Assembly (NCBI GenBank): GCA_023484185.1
Contig: JAMDBC010000196.1
Coordinates: forward strand, 1 to 5,696
Source of the DNA: Chloroflexota bacterium
GTDB taxonomy: Bacteria > Chloroflexota > Anaerolineae > Anaerolineales > Villigracilaceae
Direction: 5' to 3'
DNA length: 5,696 nt
The position numbers and the translations under genes are program-made. Under the pieces are notes generated by a model that saw nothing but the letters and a program-made list of their open reading frames with translations, ran no database searches and was not told the DNA's origin. Position 1 is the first letter of the stretch. Every line of letters starts with the position of its first letter. Of this stretch, positions 4,757-5,696 are shown in pieces.

Positions 4757-5302
4757 ATGATCGCTTTTATTGATCCGCCGCGAAGTATATCGCCATTGTT
4801 ACGGTTGGGTATCTGGTTTTCTGAAAGAGTCACCGGGCGGACGATGCTCCCGGCGCGGATATTAGCCTGGTATCCCAAAGCTGCAATCGGCTCCGGCGCA
4901 TTGGAGTCGTTGATGGCTCACAAGGATGGACGATTGAATGAGCGTATGCTCAAGCTGGTGCGGATGGCGGTTTCGTTTGCCGCAGCATGTCCATTTTGTA
5001 TTGATATGAATTCCTATGAACATCAGGGCCTGGGCATTGCTGAGCAGGAAGTGCTTGCATTACGCGGGCAGATCGAGTTGGAAAGTATAAGTACTTTCTC
5101 GGTTCGTGAACAATTGGCGATCCAGTATGCGCGCCTTGTTTCACAAACACCACTTAAATTTCATCCGGATTTTATTGGTCGGCTAAAAGAAAATTTTACA
5201 GAACGTGAAATCGTTATTCTGGCATCGACAGCTGCCCAGGTGAATTATTGGGCCAGGCTTATTCAAGCTTTGGGAATTCCGCCAGCTGGTTTCGGCGAGT
5301 AA
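4757..5302 (+). CDS. AhpD-like / carboxymuconolactone decarboxylase family protein with CPFC motif
   Basis: This 181-residue all-helical protein belongs to the AhpD/CMD superfamily. AhpD members use a CxxC pair as a peroxidase or as a reductant adaptor for AhpC. The active-site motif is C78-P-F-C81 in VSFAAACPFCIDMNSYEHQG. The classical AhpD histidine, four residues after the second Cys, is replaced by N85; a histidine occurs at H89 instead. The catalytic details may therefore differ, and 'peroxidase' should be read as family-level. GGAG (4747-4750), 6 nt before the ATG, supports the start. It is divergent from the methyltransferase and ends 4 bp before the convergent thioredoxin-membrane gene. 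Family call firm, activity inferred. Confidence 0.85.
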   Translation: MIAFIDPPRSISPLLRLGIWFSERVTGRTMLPARILAWYPKAAIGSGALESLMAHKDGRLNERMLKLVRMAVSFAAACPFCIDMNSYEHQGLGIAEQEVLALRGQIELESISTFSVREQLAIQYARLVSQTPLKFHPDFIGRLKENFTEREIVILASTAAQVNYWARLIQALGIPPAGFGE

Positions 5303-5306
5303 TGCC

Positions 5307-5696
5307 TTAGGCCTTGCTGGCTAATTGCTTGAAATAACCTGTGACAGCTTTCCAGATGGGACAACGGTCATAAACGGCTGTAAAAACAACGATGGCACCG
5401 AGGGTATATAGAATCCAACTATTGCTAGCCATTGTGCTAATGCCGGCGATAACCAAGCCTGTCCCAAAGCGTAGAGCGCGCTGACCATTCGTAAGAATGG
5501 ATTGAGTTGGGACACCGCCCGTTGACAATGTCTCAAACATGGTTCGCAGGGTACTGGCTGGTTTTGCGCTCACATAACGCAAAGTTTCTTTTCCCTTGTT
5601 GTAAACGATCAAAGTTGGAATGCCATAGACATGCAACTCACGCAGGAGATCGGCGTTCTCATCGGTGTTGATTTCCCATAGGTTAACGCGCCCGTT
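5307..5696 (-). CDS. Thioredoxin domain fused to a C-terminal DUF2892/YgaP-like membrane domain (5' end outside window)
   Basis: The last 129 residues are visible, and the frame runs off the window end without a stop. The first part (GRVNLWEINTDENADLLREL, then HVYGIPTLIVYNKGKE) is the C-terminal half of a thioredoxin fold, with the cis-proline in GIPT at visible residue 27. The CxxC active site would lie upstream, outside the window. After a linker come RALRFGTGLVIAGI and WILYTLGAIVVFTAV, two likely membrane segments (about 74-89 and 93-109), then YDRCPIWKAV with C112. This is the pattern of the small DUF2892/YgaP membrane domain. The fusion would place a thiol-redox module at the membrane. 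The TTG at 5636 is an internal codon, not the start. Its 3' end is 4 bp from the AhpD-like gene. Confidence 0.82.
   Translation of the reverse strand, partial: NGRVNLWEINTDENADLLRELHVYGIPTLIVYNKGKETLRYVSAKPASTLRTMFETLSTGGVPTQSILTNGQRALRFGTGLVIAGISTMASNSWILYTLGAIVVFTAVYDRCPIWKAVTGYFKQLASKA

Overview
The window looks like a mid-GC bacterial chromosome segment. It is probably from the Chloroflexota (Anaerolineae-like). That placement rests on recalled similarity of the SMC C-terminal ATPase block and the gene style; no search was run. The dominant theme is thiol-disulfide redox and peroxide defence under a candidate ECF sigma / zinc anti-sigma switch.

Layout: (1) 1-1005 is the C-terminal end of SMC, with its coiled coil apparently frame-disrupted near the window edge. 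(2) 1006-1286 is intergenic. It holds a degenerate interspersed hairpin repeat, a candidate ECF promoter and a leader for the next gene. (3) 1287-1670 is an OsmC-family peroxidase-like protein, followed by a strong hairpin terminator. (4) 1796-2666 holds an ECF sigma factor and a small soluble zinc anti-sigma factor with overlapping ends. (5) 2782-3447 is a two-domain glutaredoxin/thioredoxin-fold protein (protein disulfide oxidoreductase type). The first Cys of its second CxxC motif is encoded by an in-frame TGA, immediately followed by a SECIS-like hairpin. It is best read as one selenoprotein gene and not as two separate ORFs. (6) 3476-4072 is a membrane-anchored TlpA/ResA-like thioredoxin, followed by a bidirectional terminator. 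(7) 4127-4702 (minus) is a SAM-dependent methyltransferase, divergent from (8) 4757-5302, an AhpD-like CxxC protein. (9) 5307-5696 (minus, cut by the window end) is a thioredoxin domain fused to a small DUF2892/YgaP-like membrane domain.

How the genes may work together: three sites share the pattern TGYAACYTTT with CATC placed 16 nt after the AAC. They lie upstream of osmC (1224), at the start of the sigma gene (1768) and upstream of the selenoprotein (2693). The AAC-N16-C(G/A)TC architecture is that of ECF promoters. The anti-sigma factor has Cys/His spacing like the redox-sensing RsrA of Streptomyces. The simplest inference is a local regulon: oxidation of the anti-sigma frees the sigma factor, which then induces osmC and the Sec-oxidoreductase/tlpA operon. 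osmC and the selenoprotein gene also share an identical 17-nt leader around the ribosome-binding site.

No tRNA, rRNA, CRISPR array or insertion sequence was seen.
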